Assembly (NCBI GenBank): GCA_002007465.1
Contig: LNAC01000378.1
Span: 1,027,007-1,091,006 of the forward strand
Origin: Ailurus styani
Taxonomy: Eukaryota; Chordata; Mammalia; Carnivora; Ailuridae
Direction of reading: 5' to 3'
DNA: 64,000 nt
Shown here: one piece after another, positions 26,051 to 37,044 of the stretch
Layout of the letters: the number at the start of each line of letters is the position of its first letter
Numbering within the stretch: position 1 is the first letter of the stretch
The notes under the pieces: model-generated
What the model was told of the DNA's origin: nothing
Databases searched by the model: none
The model's input: the letters and a program-made list of their open reading frames with translations, nothing else
Translations under genes and position numbers: made by a program

Positions 26051-26414
26051 AGATTCATTTTCATAGAGCAGGCAAGATATGAATTTGGAGCTGAGAGGCA
26101 GTAAGTCAGTGATTGATATGAAGGGTAAGGCTGGCCTCAAAATGAATTAGAAATGTTTCCTTCTCTGTGCATTGTCTTTAAATGTCTGGTAGAATTCACT
26201 AATGAAATCTGGGCCTGGAATTCTGTGTGAATTAGAAAATATCTCCTCTGTTTCCCAAAAAAAAATTGTGTTTTTAATTATGTTTGAGTTTGGTTGACAC
26301 ACAATGTTACATTAGTTTCAGGTGTACAACTTAGCAATTGGACAAGTTTATACATTATGCGGTGTTTACCACAAGCATAGATAATGCTATTACAGTGTCA
26401 TTTTTTTAAAGGAA

Positions 26415-26607
26415 AGTTTTTTTTTTAAGATTTTATTTATTTCTTTGACAGACACAGCGACAGAGGGAACACAAGCAGAGGGAGTGGGAGAGGGAGAAGC
26501 AGGCTCCCTTCTGAGCAGGGAGTCCAATGTGGGGCTCGATCCCGGGACCCTGGGATCATGACCTGAGCTGAAGGCAGACGCTTACGGACTGAGCCACCCA
26601 GGCGTCC
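26415..26607 (-). mobile_element. CAN-SINE inside L1
   Basis: Target duplication CTATTACAGTGTCA. Confidence 0.93.
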
Positions 26608-26831
26608 TATTACAGTGTCACTGACTATATTCCTTATGCTGTGCTTCTTATTCCTGTGATGGATTCATTCTGTACTGGAAGCCTGTACCTCCCACGCCCC
26701 TTTACCAGCTTTGCCCGCCTCCCGTCTCCTTCTCCCCTCCGACAACCATCAGTTTGTTCTCTGTGCTTATAGGTCTAATTCTGCTTTTTCTTTATTAATT
26801 TGTTTTTTGTTATTCTGGATTTAATTTCTTT

Positions 26832-27018
26832 TTAATTATTTATTTATTTATTCATATGACAGAGATCACAAGTAGGCAGAGAGGCAGGCAGAGAGAGAGG
26901 AGGAAGCAGGCTTCCTGCTGAGCAGAGACCCCGATGCAGGGCTCAATCCCAGGACCCTGAGATCATGACCTGAGCGGAAGGCAGAGGCTTTAACCCACTG
27001 AGCCACCCAGGCACGCCT
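26832..27018 (-). mobile_element. CAN-SINE inside L1
   Basis: Target duplication GATTTAATTTCTT. Confidence 0.93.
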
Positions 27019-27185
27019 TAGATTTAATTTCTTGAGTAGATATAGGTCTATTCAGATTTTATACTTCTTTTTGTGTCTCTGGTAAGCAGGATTCCAAATT
27101 GGCTCCCCAGATTTCTCTCTCTAATCCCTGGGGCTATGAATATATGTCCTAGCCATGAGCATGTTATGTTACAAGGTAAAAGGGA

Positions 27186-27289
27186 GGGGCCCCTGGCTGG
27201 CTCAGTCAGAAGAGCATGTGACTCTTGATCTTGGGGTTGTGAGTTCGAGCCCCACCTTTGGGTACAGAGATTACTAAAATAAAAAAACT
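27186..27289 (+). mobile_element. Older short CAN-SINE form
   Basis: GGGGCCCCTGGCTGGCTCAG, GTTGTGAGTTCGAGCCCCAC, GTACAGAGATTACT. Confidence 0.88.
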
Positions 27290-27297
27290 GTAAAAGT

Positions 27298-27511
27298 GGG
27301 CGCCTGGGTGGGTCAGTGGGTTAATGCCTCTGTTTTCAGCTCAGGTCATGATCTCAGGGTCCTGGGATCGAGGCCCGCATCGGGCTCCCTGCTCAGCGGG
27401 GAGCCTGCTTCCCCCTCTCTCTCTCTGCCTGCCTCTCTGCCTCCTTGTGAACTCTCTCCCTCTGTGAAATAAATAAATAAAATCTTTAAAAAACAACAAA
27501 AACAAAAAAAA
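27298..27511 (+). mobile_element. CAN-SINE, GTGAAATAAATA-tail group
   Basis: CCTCCTTGTGAACTCTCTCC and GTGAAATAAATAAATAAAATC tail; target GTAAAAGTG. Confidence 0.94.
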
Positions 27512-27652
27512 GACGTAAAAGTGATTTTGCAGATATAATTAAGGTTACTAATCACTCAACTTTGAGTTAATCAAAAGGAAGATTATGTAGGTAGGCTCAG
27601 TAAAATCACATGAGCTCTTTAAAAGTAGAGATTGTTAAAAAAAAAAAGTAGA

Positions 27653-27802
27653 GGGCGCCTGGGTGGCTCAGTGGGTTAAAGCCTCTGCCTTCGGCCCAGG
27701 TCATGATCTCAGGGTCCTGGGATTGAGGCCCAGAATCGGGCTCTCTGCTCAGCAGGGAGCCTGCTTCCTCCTCTCTCTCTGCCTGGCTCTATGCCTACTT
27801 GT

Positions 27803-27854
<52 letters not shown>

Positions 27855-27896
27855 AAATAAATAAATAAATAAATAAATAAAATCTTTAAAAAAAAA
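27653..27896 (+). mobile_element. CAN-SINE with expanded (CT)n and (AAAT)n
   Basis: CT run at about 27803-27853 and six AAAT units; target AAAAGTAGAGATTG / AAAAGTAGAGG. Confidence 0.94.
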
Positions 27897-28089
27897 GTAG
27901 AGATTGGCTGGCTGGTAGCAAAAGAGGAAGTCAGAGGTTAGAGCATGAGAAGGATTTTGTGTGTTCTTGCTTGCTTGCAAATGGAAGGGAGGCTGCATGT
28001 CAAGGAATAAAGGTAGCCTCTAGAAGCTGAGAGAGCCCTAGGCTGACGGCCAAGGACGGAAAGGAACTTTAAAGCCTATTCTTCCGCAT

Positions 28090-28335
28090 TCCCAGCATGC
28101 CTGAGCTCCATTACCCTGCTCAAGTTCACCCCCCGTAATGCTTATTACTTTCTTACATATCATGTAATTTACCTACTTACTATATCCATTGTTTATTTTT
28201 TGTCTTCCTCTGTTAGAATATAATTTCCATGAGATCAGGGAATTTTGCCTCTATTTGTTTATTGATGTATCCCAAAAGTCTAAGTGAGTGCCTGGCACAG
28301 TAGGAGTTCAACAGATACATGTTGAATGAATGAAT
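28090..28335 (+). mobile_element. L2 3' end
   Basis: AGAATATAATTTCCATGAGA, GTATCCCAAAAGTCTAAG, GTGCCTGGCACAGTAGGAGT and TGTTGAATGAATGAA in the canonical L2 order. Confidence 0.85.
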
Positions 28336-28552
28336 ACTTTTCTCATATTTCAAAAAATGTGTCCGCCTAACACACTTTCTTTTGCATATATCCCTAAATG
28401 TATCGCTTCATGACCCCTCCAAAGAAAGACACCCTAGAGTTTCATGAATAATTACATGCAACTACCAGGTACAAAGTCTCTGGGAACTTATCTTCATGTT
28501 CTCCAGTATATGGACTAAAAATGTTAAATTTATCTTCATCATTTTTAAAATT

Positions 28553-28742
28553 ATTTTTTAAAGATTTTATTTATTTGAGAGAGAGAGAGACAGAGCATGA
28601 GTAGTGGGGAGGGGCAGAGGGAGAGAGAGAAGCAGACTCCCCGCTGAGCAGGGAACAGGATGTGGGACTTAATCCCAGGACACTTGGATCATGACCTGAG
28701 CGGAAGGCAGAGGCTTAACCAACTGAGCCACCCAGGTGTCCC
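28553..28742 (-). mobile_element. CAN-SINE, older form
   Basis: AAAGATTTTATTTATTTGAG to GAGCCACCCAGGTGTCCC. Confidence 0.92.
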
Positions 28743-28749
28743 CATTCAT

Positions 28750-28854
28750 TTTTTTTTTAAGATTTTATTTTTAAGTAATCTCGACACCCAACATGGAGCT
28801 CAAACTCACAGCCATGAGATCTGTGCTCCAGTGACTGCCCCAGCCAGGTGCCCC
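28750..28854 (-). mobile_element. Older short CAN-SINE form
   Basis: AAGTAATCTCGACACCCAAC to CAGCCAGGTGCCCC. Confidence 0.88.
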
Positions 28855-29140
28855 TGTCTCCAAATATTCTATATAAAGTATTGGGAGGAAACAAGTATGA
28901 TAGAGCAGGGGACAAAATTCGAGTGGAATCTACAACACTTGCTTTGGTAACTGGTCACAAGACCATATTGGTATTTATAATGTTATTCCTCAAAGTTTTA
29001 TTTTATATTCCCTTTTACCTCAGTTAATGGTGGTATTTACTTGGTGGTATGACCTAAACATTTATTTCTGAGGGGTAAGCCCTTGGTGATTCTACCTGTG
29101 TGTGGTAGTCATCTTCCTTTAACTTTTTATTTATTTTTAT

Positions 29141-29338
29141 TTTTTATTTTTTTTAAAGATTTTATTTATTCATTTGACACACAGAGATTACAAGTAGGCA
29201 GGCAGAGAGAGAGGAGAGAGGAGGAAGCAGGCTCGCTGCTGAGCAGAGAGCCCCCGATGTGGGCCTTTATCCCAGGACCCTGGGATCATGACCTGAGCCG
29301 AAGGCAGAGGGTTTAACCCACTGAGCCACCCAGGCGCC
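29141..29338 (-). mobile_element. CAN-SINE, ATGAAT-tail group
   Basis: TTATTCATTTGACACACAG tail; target CTTCCTTTAACTTTTT. Confidence 0.94.
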
Positions 29339-29722
29339 CTTCCTTTAACTTTTTAAAAACATGAAAAATACTGAAGTATAACACACAGAAGGGTAAACCA
29401 AGCAACTTCCACTCTGACAATGATGGAGTAATTGGTATGAAACCTACTTTCCCACCATAAACAATTGTAAAACTGAACAAACAAACAACCAGGAGGATAT
29501 GTTTCCTTGCTCATTTGGTTGTTGGTAGATTTCATTTCCTTATAGGTTATAAATTTAATGTCTATGTCACTTGCAGGCTGTAAACTGAGCGATGTTCCCA
29601 GCTTGTAGAGGCTACCGATATTTTGGTTTATATCCCCTTTCCTCCATCTTCCAAGTCAGAAATGACAGGTTGAGTCCTTGCCATGTTGCATCTCTCTGAC
29701 CTTTTCTGCTTCTGTCTTCTAT
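29339..29722. other. No gene recognised
   Basis: A-rich; no domain in any frame. Confidence 0.45.
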
Positions 29723-29932
29723 TTTTTTTTTAAAGATTTTATTTATTTATTTGACACAGAGAGAGAGAGAGATTACAAGTAGTCAGAGAGGCAGGCAGAG
29801 AGAGAGAGGAGAGAGGAGGAAGCAGGCTCCCTGCCGAGCAGAGAGCCCGATGCGGGCCTCGATTCCAGGACCCTGAGATCATGACCTGGGCCGAAAGCAG
29901 AGGCTTTAACCCACTGAGCCACCCAGGTGCCC
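29723..29932 (-). mobile_element. CAN-SINE
   Basis: Target duplication GTCTTCTATTTTT. Confidence 0.94.
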
Positions 29933-30289
29933 GTGTCTTCTATTTTTAAGGACTCCTGTGGTTTGATTGGGCCTATATGGGTGATTCAGAGTGATCTCCC
30001 TATTTTATGTTAACTGATGAGGAACTTTAATTCTCTCTGCAACCTTAGCTCTTCTTCTCCATGTAACATAACAGTCACAGGTTCTGAGGATCAAGACATG
30101 GACATCTTTGTGGGGAGCCATTATTCAGCCTACCATACCCAAATATGTTCTCTAACTGTAATGGAACCAGACGAGAAATCAGTAACAGAAATGCAACAGG
30201 GAAATCAGTGAACATTTGCAAATAAAACTTTAGCACTGTTAAGTAATCCATGGATCAAAGAGAAAATCTCAAAGGAAAATTTTAAAATA

Positions 30290-30545
30290 CATAACACTGA
30301 ATGACAATACAACGTAAGAGGACTTTAGGAGAAGGAAAGGAAAAATGAATTGGGGTAAGTCAGAGGGGGAGATGAACCATGAGAGACTGTGGACTCTGAG
30401 AAACAAAATGAGGGTTATGGAAGGGAGGGTTTGGGGGGATGGGGGAGCCTGGTGGTGGGTATTAAGGAGGGCACGTACTGCATGGAGCACTGGGGGTGGT
30501 GCATAAACAATGACTCTTGGAACACAAAAAATAAAAACAACGTAT
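30290..30545 (+). mobile_element. Carnivore L1 3'UTR
   Basis: AACCATGAGAGACTGTGGAC, ATGAGGGTTATGGAAGG, GGGTATTAAGGAGGGCACGT and ATGGAGCACTGGG, the sense L1 3' end; tail AAAAAATAAAAAC. Confidence 0.82.
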
Positions 30546-30923
30546 CAAAATATGTGGAACTCATTGAAGGCAGTGCTGGAAGGGAAATTTTTTTATATAG
30601 TAGCTTCACTGAGATATAATTTACCCATTTAAGTGCAATTCAGTGGTTTTTAGTATATTCAGAGTTGTACAACCATCACCACTAATTTATTTTCATCACC
30701 CCAAAAAGAAACCCCATAACTATTTGCAGTTACTTCCCATTCCTTGTGTTCCTCTCTGCCCCTAGGCCCTGGAAATAACTAATCTACTTTCTGTTTCTGT
30801 GGATTTGCTTATTTTTCTTGCATGTAAATGGAATCTTACAATATGTGGCTTTTTGACTGGTTTCTTTCACTTAACATGTTCTCAAGGTTCATCCATGTTG
30901 TGGTATCTATCAGTACTTCATTC

Positions 30924-31106
30924 CTTTTTTTTAAAGATTTATTTATTTGTCAGAGAGACAGCACAAGCAGGGGAAGCTGCAGGCAAAGGGAGAAACAGAC
31001 TCACCGCTGAGCAGGGAGCCCGGATGTGGGGCTAAATCCCAGGACCCTGGGATCATGACCCGAGCTGAAGGCAGCCGCTTAACCGTCTGAGTCACCTGGG
31101 TGTCCC
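30924..31106 (-). mobile_element. CAN-SINE, older form, inside L1
   Basis: Target CAGTACTTCATTCCTTTT / CAGTACATCACTCCTTTT. Confidence 0.92.
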
Positions 31107-31245
31107 AGTACATCACTCCTTTTATTAATCACATAATACTATATTGTTTGTTTACCCACTCAACAACCGGATGGACAGTTGAGTAGTTTACACTTTTATT
31201 GGCTACTGTGAGTAATGCTGCTGTGAGGATTCCTGTGCAGGTTTT

Positions 31246-31499
31246 ATTTTTATTTATTTATGTATTTTAATTTTTTTATTTTCTAAAGATTTTATTATTT
31301 GACAGAGAGAAATCACAAGTAGGCAGAGAGGCAGGCAGAGAGAGAGAGAGGAGGAAGCAGGCTCCCCGCTGAGCAGAGAGCCCGATGTGGACCTCGATCC
31401 CAGGACCCTGAGATCATGACCTGAGCCGATCCCAGGACCCTGAGATCATGACCTGAGCCGAAGGCAGAGGCTTTAACCCACTGAGCCACCCAGGTGCCC
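31246..31499 (-). mobile_element. CAN-SINE with 32-bp internal tandem duplication
   Basis: Target TCCTGTGCAGGTTTTA on both sides. The segment 31396-31427 is repeated exactly at 31428-31459. Confidence 0.94.
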
Positions 31500-31624
31500 T
31501 CCTGTGCAGGTTTTAGTGTAAACATACGTTTTCAGTTCTCTTGGGTATATGCACCCAGGGTCCTATAGTAGCTCATTTTCACCATTGGGAATTAATACAA
31601 AATTCTTTTCCAGAGTGACCGTTC

Positions 31625-32150
31625 TTCAATCCCGTGAAAGAGAAATTTTTAAAACTAGAAAAGAAGAAAGTTCTCAAGTCAATAACCTAAGTTTCCTTCT
31701 TTAAGCAACTAGAAAACAAAAAGCAAAATAAAACCAAAGAAAGCAGAAGGAAGGAGATAATAAAAATAAGGACAGAAATGACTGAAATTGAGGGGCGCCT
31801 TGCTAGAGGTTTATCAATTTTATTATTTTATTAGAATCACTAATTGTTTCACTGAGTTCTCTATTGTTTTCCTGTTTACAGTTTCAGTGATTTTTTTTAA
31901 AAGAGAGAGCAAACGGGCGGGGGAGGGGAAGAGAGAGTGAGGGAGAGAGAGCATCTTAAGCAGGCTCCACACCCAGCACCAAACGGTGCAGGGCTCATCT
32001 TACCACCCTGAGATCATGACCTGAGCAAAAATCGAGAGTCAGATGCTTAACCAACCTCCAGCAAATTTGACAAAGATAAAAAGAGAAGACATAAATACCA
32101 ATATCAGGAATCAAATTACAGATCCTACAGACACAGAAAGGATAAAATAA
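31625..32150 (+). mobile_element. L1 ORF2 fragment with internal inversion
   Basis: 31625-31792 and from 32055 are sense L1 (AGAAGGAAGGAGATAATAAA; GATAAAAAGAGAAGAC). The L1 piece at 31800-31890 reads antisense. The sense order is restored if 31800-32054 is flipped. Confidence 0.75.
31891..32054 (-). mobile_element. CAN-SINE body separated from its head by an inversion
   Basis: Antisense body ending AGTCAGATGCTTAACCAA without the head; the missing head GGGGCGCCT stands alone at 31792-31800 in sense orientation. Confidence 0.8.
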
Positions 32151-32288
32151 AAGGGGGGGGTGTTATCAGGAATAACTTGGAAAAGAAAAGTAAGATACCT
32201 GATACCTGTGATGGTTAATTTTATGTGTCAACTTGACTGGGCTAAGGGATGCCCAGATAAATAATCCAACATTATTTGTGGGAATGTT

Positions 32289-32306
32289 GGGGTGGGGTGG
32301 GGTGGG
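32289..32306 (+). repeat. G-quadruplex-type GGGGT repeat
   Basis: Four G runs of 3-4 separated by single T. Confidence 0.85.
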
Positions 32307-32644
32307 TCCATGGAGCTGCTTTACTCGCACATGTGGAGAGCTGGCGATGCCTATGAGTTCACGTTCACCCTTACACAAGCCTGCTCCTCCTCACCTGCAA
32401 GCCACGGACAGTCTTTACCCAATGACTGCCCGATGTGGGAGTGTGAGAGGTTGGTTCCTTTGGCTCAAGTAGAGACAAACTCTGAGGGAAAATTGATGCT
32501 CAGAGTCCCCCTGGTGGATCATGCGGAAGCAGTCCTCCACAGGGATATTGGCAGAAATTATACACTTGTTTAGCTTCTTCCTGTTTCCTGTTAAGCTTCC
32601 TCCATTCTCCTGGGAACACTTCTTTAAGTTAATTGCATGTATAT

Positions 32645-32820
32645 GGGGCACCTGGGTGGCTCAGTTGGTTAAGTGTATCACTTTGGCTCAGGTCATGATC
32701 TCAGGGTTGTGAGATTGAGCCCTGTGTTGGGTCCTGTGCTCAGTGGGGAGTCTGCTTGTGATTCTCTCTGTCCCTCTCCTGCTGCCCCTCTCCCCCGTGC
32801 TCTTTCTCTCTAAAAAAAAA
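32645..32820 (+). mobile_element. CAN-SINE, older form
   Basis: GGGGCACCTGGGTGGCTCAG, GTTGGTTAAGTGTATCAC. Confidence 0.92.
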
Positions 32821-32839
32821 TCAGTCAATAAAAAATTCC

Positions 32840-33049
32840 GGGCGCCTGCGTGGCTCAGTGGGTTAAAGCCTCTGCCTTCGGCTTAGGTCATGATCTCAGG
32901 GCCCTGGGATCGAGGTCCGCATCGGGCTCTCTGCTCCACAGGGAGCCTGCTTCCTCCTCTCTCTGCCTGCCTCTCTGTCTACTTGTGATCTCTCTCTCTG
33001 TGTCAAATAAATAAATAAAATCTTTTAAAAATATAAAAATAAAAAAAAA
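32840..33049 (+). mobile_element. CAN-SINE
   Basis: GGGCGCCTGCGTGGCTCAG head, young body; target AAAAAATTCC. Confidence 0.93.
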
Positions 33050-33290
33050 TTCCATGTGCATGAATTCTCATCTCAGCATCTGCTTCTGGGGAACCCACCC
33101 TGAGACAAGGGGGATTCCTTATTCCCCCAGTTTTCAGGTAGAGGGACATTTATTAAAGTAACACTTCTCTGTGTCCTTCACTTTCCTCCTTGGGAGGAGG
33201 AGTGACGTGTTGAATTGTGAATTTGGGACTAGGGTCTGTTGATAGATCAGTTGTTCTGTGAACCTGTAGATAGTGGTGCTGGCTGAAGCT

Positions 33291-33484
33291 TTTTTTTTTA
33301 ATTTTTAAAAAAGATTTTATTTATTTGACACAGAGAGAGAGATCACATTACAAGTAGGCAGAGAAGCAGGCAGAGAGAGGAGGAAGCAGACTCCCGGCTG
33401 AGCAGGGAGCCCGATGCGGGCCTCGATCCCAGGACCCTGAGATCATGACCTGAGGCTTTAACCCACTGAGCCACCCAGGCGCCC
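33291..33484 (-). mobile_element. CAN-SINE
   Basis: Target CTGAAGCTTTT; a short deletion after CATGACCTGA removes the GCCGAAGGCAGA segment. Confidence 0.92.
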
Positions 33485-34620
33485 ACTGAAGCTTTTCTTG
33501 TGGGCAGTTAAGGCAAATCCGTACTTGACATATGTGTCAGTCTCTGCCAGAATGAACCACTGACCTTTCCAAAGGGAAGGGATCAAAATAAAATCATTTT
33601 GACACCAAATCGGTGGTTGCTGTCCTCAAGGGATGGTGCTATACTGGGGACTTAGTGTTGGTCTCTGTTGCTGGAAGGTCAGATAATTTGGCCACAGCAA
33701 TCTGTCGATTGGCCTTGGCAAGAGGAAGACCACGCTCCTGGGCCATGCACAGCCTCCATCTCTGTCACTGTGGCTCATGTCAACTGGCCAGTTGGTCCTG
33801 TCTCCTTGGTCATTTAGTGCTGCTTCTCCTCTCTGGTGGGTGTCAGTGGGAAAAGACAAAACCCTTTATGTTGTGCCATTCCCCTAAATCCACCCACATG
33901 CCTCTTCCTCAGACCTCATTGACCCCGGCCTTTCCATGTTTCCATTCCAAGCCCCTGACCAGCCAGCCAGACCATCCACGGTGCCTGTGAACCAATGTGT
34001 CATAATGCCAGAACACTTCTTCCACACAAAGTGGAAGACCAAGCGTACCACCGAAAGCTCCTCCCGTGTCTTTCATAGGAATCCTTGAGTGTGGCCAGAG
34101 GGAAGCAGCTGCACATTTTCAGCTTGAACCCCAACTGAGCCAACCCATCCATGAGCCAGGTGTGAGCTCTTTCCTTTTATGTCAGGTGGTCATGAGGGGT
34201 GCTCCGGCTTTCATATGCCCGTAGATGTAAGTTGAAGGAGAGGTACCAGCGCAGCAGTGGTGGGTGACTTATGTGTCTGGACCACCTGTTCCCGCAGCTT
34301 ACTCGTGGCCCTTGGGCCTGCCAGGGCTTCATCCTGCTGCGTGTACCACTTTATCTTAACATGCATTGCTGCTGGGCCTATGCAGCCTTATGACTGGGGA
34401 GCTCTTACAGAACCCAGCACGTGATGGGCCATTCTGGGAACGTGATGTCACTTGGTGTCCCAAGGTCAATGCTCAAATCTCTTCCAGGGCCCGTAGCATG
34501 TCAGGAGCTCCTTTTCAAATGACAGTTCTCTGCTTCCAGAGAACTGGCACGGTCTTGCTCCCAAACCCTAAGGGTCTGCACTGCACCCGCTCCATTTTGG
34601 GCTTGGCAGCACTTTTTCTT

Positions 34621-34824
34621 TAAAATTTATTTGAGGGAGAGAGAGCAAGCAAGCACATGTAAGCATGGGGAGGGGCAGAGGAAGAGGGAGAAGGAATCCC
34701 AAGCAGATTCTTTGCTGAGCGTGGAGCCCAATTTGGGGCTCGATCCCATGACCCAGAGCTGAGATCACAACCCAGGCCGAAACCAGGAGTCAGTCACCCA
34801 ACTGACTGTGTCACCCAGGTGCCC
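34621..34824 (-). mobile_element. CAN-SINE, older form
   Basis: Target AGCACTTTTTCTTTAAA / AGCACTTTTTTTTAAAA. Confidence 0.88.
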
Positions 34825-34857
34825 TAGCACTTTTTTTTAAAACTACAGATACATTTT

Positions 34858-35172
34858 GGGGCACCTGGCTGACTCAGTCGGAAGAGCATGTGACTTTTTT
34901 TTTTTTTTAAAGATTTATTTATTTATTTGACACAGAGGAGAGAGTTTACAAGGAGGCAGAGAGGCAGGCAGAGAGAGAGAGGGGGAAGCAGACTCCCCGC
35001 TGAGCAGGGAGCCCGATGCGGGCCTCGATCCCAGGACCCTGAGATCATGACCTGAGCCGAAGGCAGAGGCTTTAACCCACTGAGCCACCCAGGCGCCCGA
35101 GCATGTGACTTTTGAGTTCAAGCCCCATGTTGGGTGTGGAGATTATAGACAACAACAACAGCAAAACAAACC
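34858..35172 (+). mobile_element. Older CAN-SINE interrupted by an antisense SINE
   Basis: GGGGCACCTGGCTGACTCAG at left; GAGTTCAAGCCCCATGTTGG and GTGGAGATTATAG at right. Confidence 0.88.
34897..35098 (-). mobile_element. CAN-SINE nested in older SINE
   Basis: Target GAGCATGTGACTTTT on both sides. Confidence 0.94.
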
Positions 35173-35194
35173 AAAGCTATATATATTAAAAAAT

Positions 35195-35357
35195 GGGCAC
35201 CTGGGTGGCTCAGTGGGTTAAAGCCTCTGCCTTCGGCTCAGGTCATGATCTCAGGGTCCTGGGATCAAGTCCTGCTTCCCCCCCCCCGCCTGCCTCTCTG
35301 CCTACTTGTAATCTCTCTGTCTCTGTCAAATAAATAAATAAAATCTTTAAAAAAAAA
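35195..35357 (+). mobile_element. CAN-SINE with internal deletion
   Basis: The body jumps from GGGATCAAGTCC to TGCTTCCCCCC, losing the CATCGGGCTCTCTGCTCAG part. Confidence 0.92.
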
Positions 35358-36667
35358 CAACCACAGATACCTCTAGTATTATGGAACTTTCTGAATCATC
35401 TGACCCAAGTGGCAGATTTGCATTTAGTACAGCTTGAACTTGCTACAGAGCTGTTTCTTACACTGGGCCTCATTCAAAACTAGTAGCCTTCTAGTTCATC
35501 CAATAAATGGACTAGTGCAGTATTCCCAGTGTTGGAACATGTTGGTTTCAGACCCAAAGAGGTCCACTTTTACACCCTTCCTTAGAGGGAGGAGTTTCAG
35601 AGTTCCTAATCACTTTGGAGCAAATGTCTCGGCCTTTCCCAGACCCTAGATCTCGAAAGCCCTGACTCATGGGGCTCCTTAGTGTGTCTTTGTAAGGTTT
35701 GTCTCTGCCTCTCTAGAGTGCATGTGTCTTAGGCCATCCAGGATACTTTTGCTTTTCACTCCTCGGGTCTAATTAACATACCATCAATATGAGGGGCCCA
35801 TATGACGTCCTATGAAATAGCCAGATGGTTTAGGTACTATATTAGGAGAGAGAACAGGAGAAATCACATAGCCCTGGGGTGAGACCGTGAATCTGTATTG
35901 GGGTCTGTTTCATGAAAATGGCAAGTGTTTTTGATTTTTCTTCCAGATGGGCATGAAAGAATTTATTTTCCCAAATCCGTAGCCACCTGCCACCCGCCAG
36001 AGGCTGTGTTAATCTGCTCCAGTAAAGATACCACATCCAGCCCAGTAAATGTAATTGGGACTATTATTGGGCAGGTGCCAGACTAATTAAATGGGGATAC
36101 GATGGGGACCATGACTCTTGCATAATTTAATGTTCTGAGGGTGACACTAATTTTTGCCATCCCTGGCACCCCTGCCCAGGGATGTGATGTTCTGTTTTAT
36201 TTACTGTCTTGGTCACTGGAGGATTTTTTGGGGGGGCAGGGTTGAAGGGGCTTCCATAGGGCCTTTCCTATCACAGTAGCTCTTACTGTGTAGATCAAGG
36301 AACTGACATAAGGATTCTGATGACTGCTAGTGTATTCATTCCACCTCTTCATCTGGACCAACTCTGAGATCTGAGCCAATATTCCTTATCTCCTTGTGAT
36401 TAGCTGACCCCCACAAAGCCCTCTCTAAGAGGGTAGCTGCAGTAGCACTGTCGGATTGGGGTCAGCGTCTCCTGAACTTCCTGGTTGTGCTACACCTCAA
36501 AAGTTCTGTGTATTCCCCTTCCCCTGGCTAGCTGAGTAAAGGGTCAGACAGGCTTTTGGAGAAAGGGAGCCTGGCCTTGCCTTTATTTTATGGGTCCTGG
36601 GGTCTGCGAACTGGCTTCGCTCTGGAAAGGGGTTGTGACTTTTCCACGGCGGCAGTTGACTTCTGTC

Positions 36668-37030
36668 TTAGTCTGTTTGGGCTGCTGGAACAAAACACCA
36701 GAGACTGGGGGGCTTATAAATGAAACGTGTTCCTCATGGTTCTGGAGGCCGGAAACTCCATGATCAAGGTCATGGCAGATTCTGTGTCTGTTGTGAACCC
36801 GCTTTCTGGTTCATGGACAGCTAGGCCATCTTTCCACTGTAACTTCACATGACAGAAGGGGTGAGGGGGCTCTCTGGGGCTTCTTTTATAAGGGTACTAA
36901 TCCCACTCACAAGGGCTCCACTTTCATGACCTCATCACGTCCCTAAGGCCCCCACCTCCAGATTCCTTCTCATTGGGGGTTAAGTTTCAACATAGGAATT
37001 TTGAGGGGGATATAGCCAACTCGAGCCACC
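36668..37030 (+). repeat. TTAGTCTGTT repeat, copy 1
   Basis: TTAGTCTGTTTGGGCTGCTG, TGGTTCTGGAGGCCGG, TCTTTTATAAGGGTACTAAT, TTTCAACATAGGAATTTTG. The same block order recurs at 46284-47205. Ancient family, name uncertain. Confidence 0.65.
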
Positions 37031-37044
37031 TCAGACTTCTGCTT

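Larger units (their letters stand above)
26270..27080 (-). mobile_element. L1 3' fragment with two SINE insertions
   Basis: Antisense: TTGGTTGACACACAATGTTA, AGTTTCAGGTGTACAACTTA, CAACCATCAGTTTGTTCTCT, ending near AGATATAGGTCTATTCAGAT. Confidence 0.8.
27081..28080 (+). repeat. Ancient repeat, copy 1 (related to 45795-46283)
   Basis: TATATGTCCTAGCCATGAGC, GATTTTGCAGATATAATTAAG and GCCTCTAGAAGCTGAGAG are in the same order as the repeat at 45.8 kb. Three SINEs interrupt it. Confidence 0.5.
30590..31620 (-). mobile_element. Old L1 3' region with two SINE insertions
   Basis: CACTGAGATATAATTTACCC, GTACAACCATCACCAC, TTCACTTAACATGTTCTC, GTTCATCCATGTTGTGGTAT, then resuming at TCACATAATACTATATTG. Confidence 0.8.
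32205..33120 (+). repeat. Ancient interspersed repeat with two SINE insertions
   Basis: TGTGATGGTTAATTTTATGT, GTCAACTTGACTGGGCTAAG and, after the SINEs, CTTCTGGGGAACCCACCCTGA are recurring mammalian repeat sequence. I cannot name the family. Confidence 0.5.
33490..36480 (-). mobile_element. ERVL-type endogenous retrovirus pol relic, broken
   Basis: On the minus strand, 35842-36036 reads through a reverse-transcriptase-like stretch (FFHAHLEEKSKTLAIFMKQ) and 36197-36379 precedes it in pol order. Text such as CATCAATATGAGGGGCCCAT and GCTGTGTTAATCTGCTCCAG is characteristic of antisense ERVL. Stops, frameshifts and three SINE insertions break it; no intact frame remains. The part before 35400 is assigned with less certainty. 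No flanking LTRs were recognised. Confidence 0.6.

Noticed and set aside
33490..36480. Cellular gene in the 33.5-36.5 kb interval
   Set aside because: Short coding-like stretches match an endogenous retroviral pol order and are broken by stops and frameshifts.
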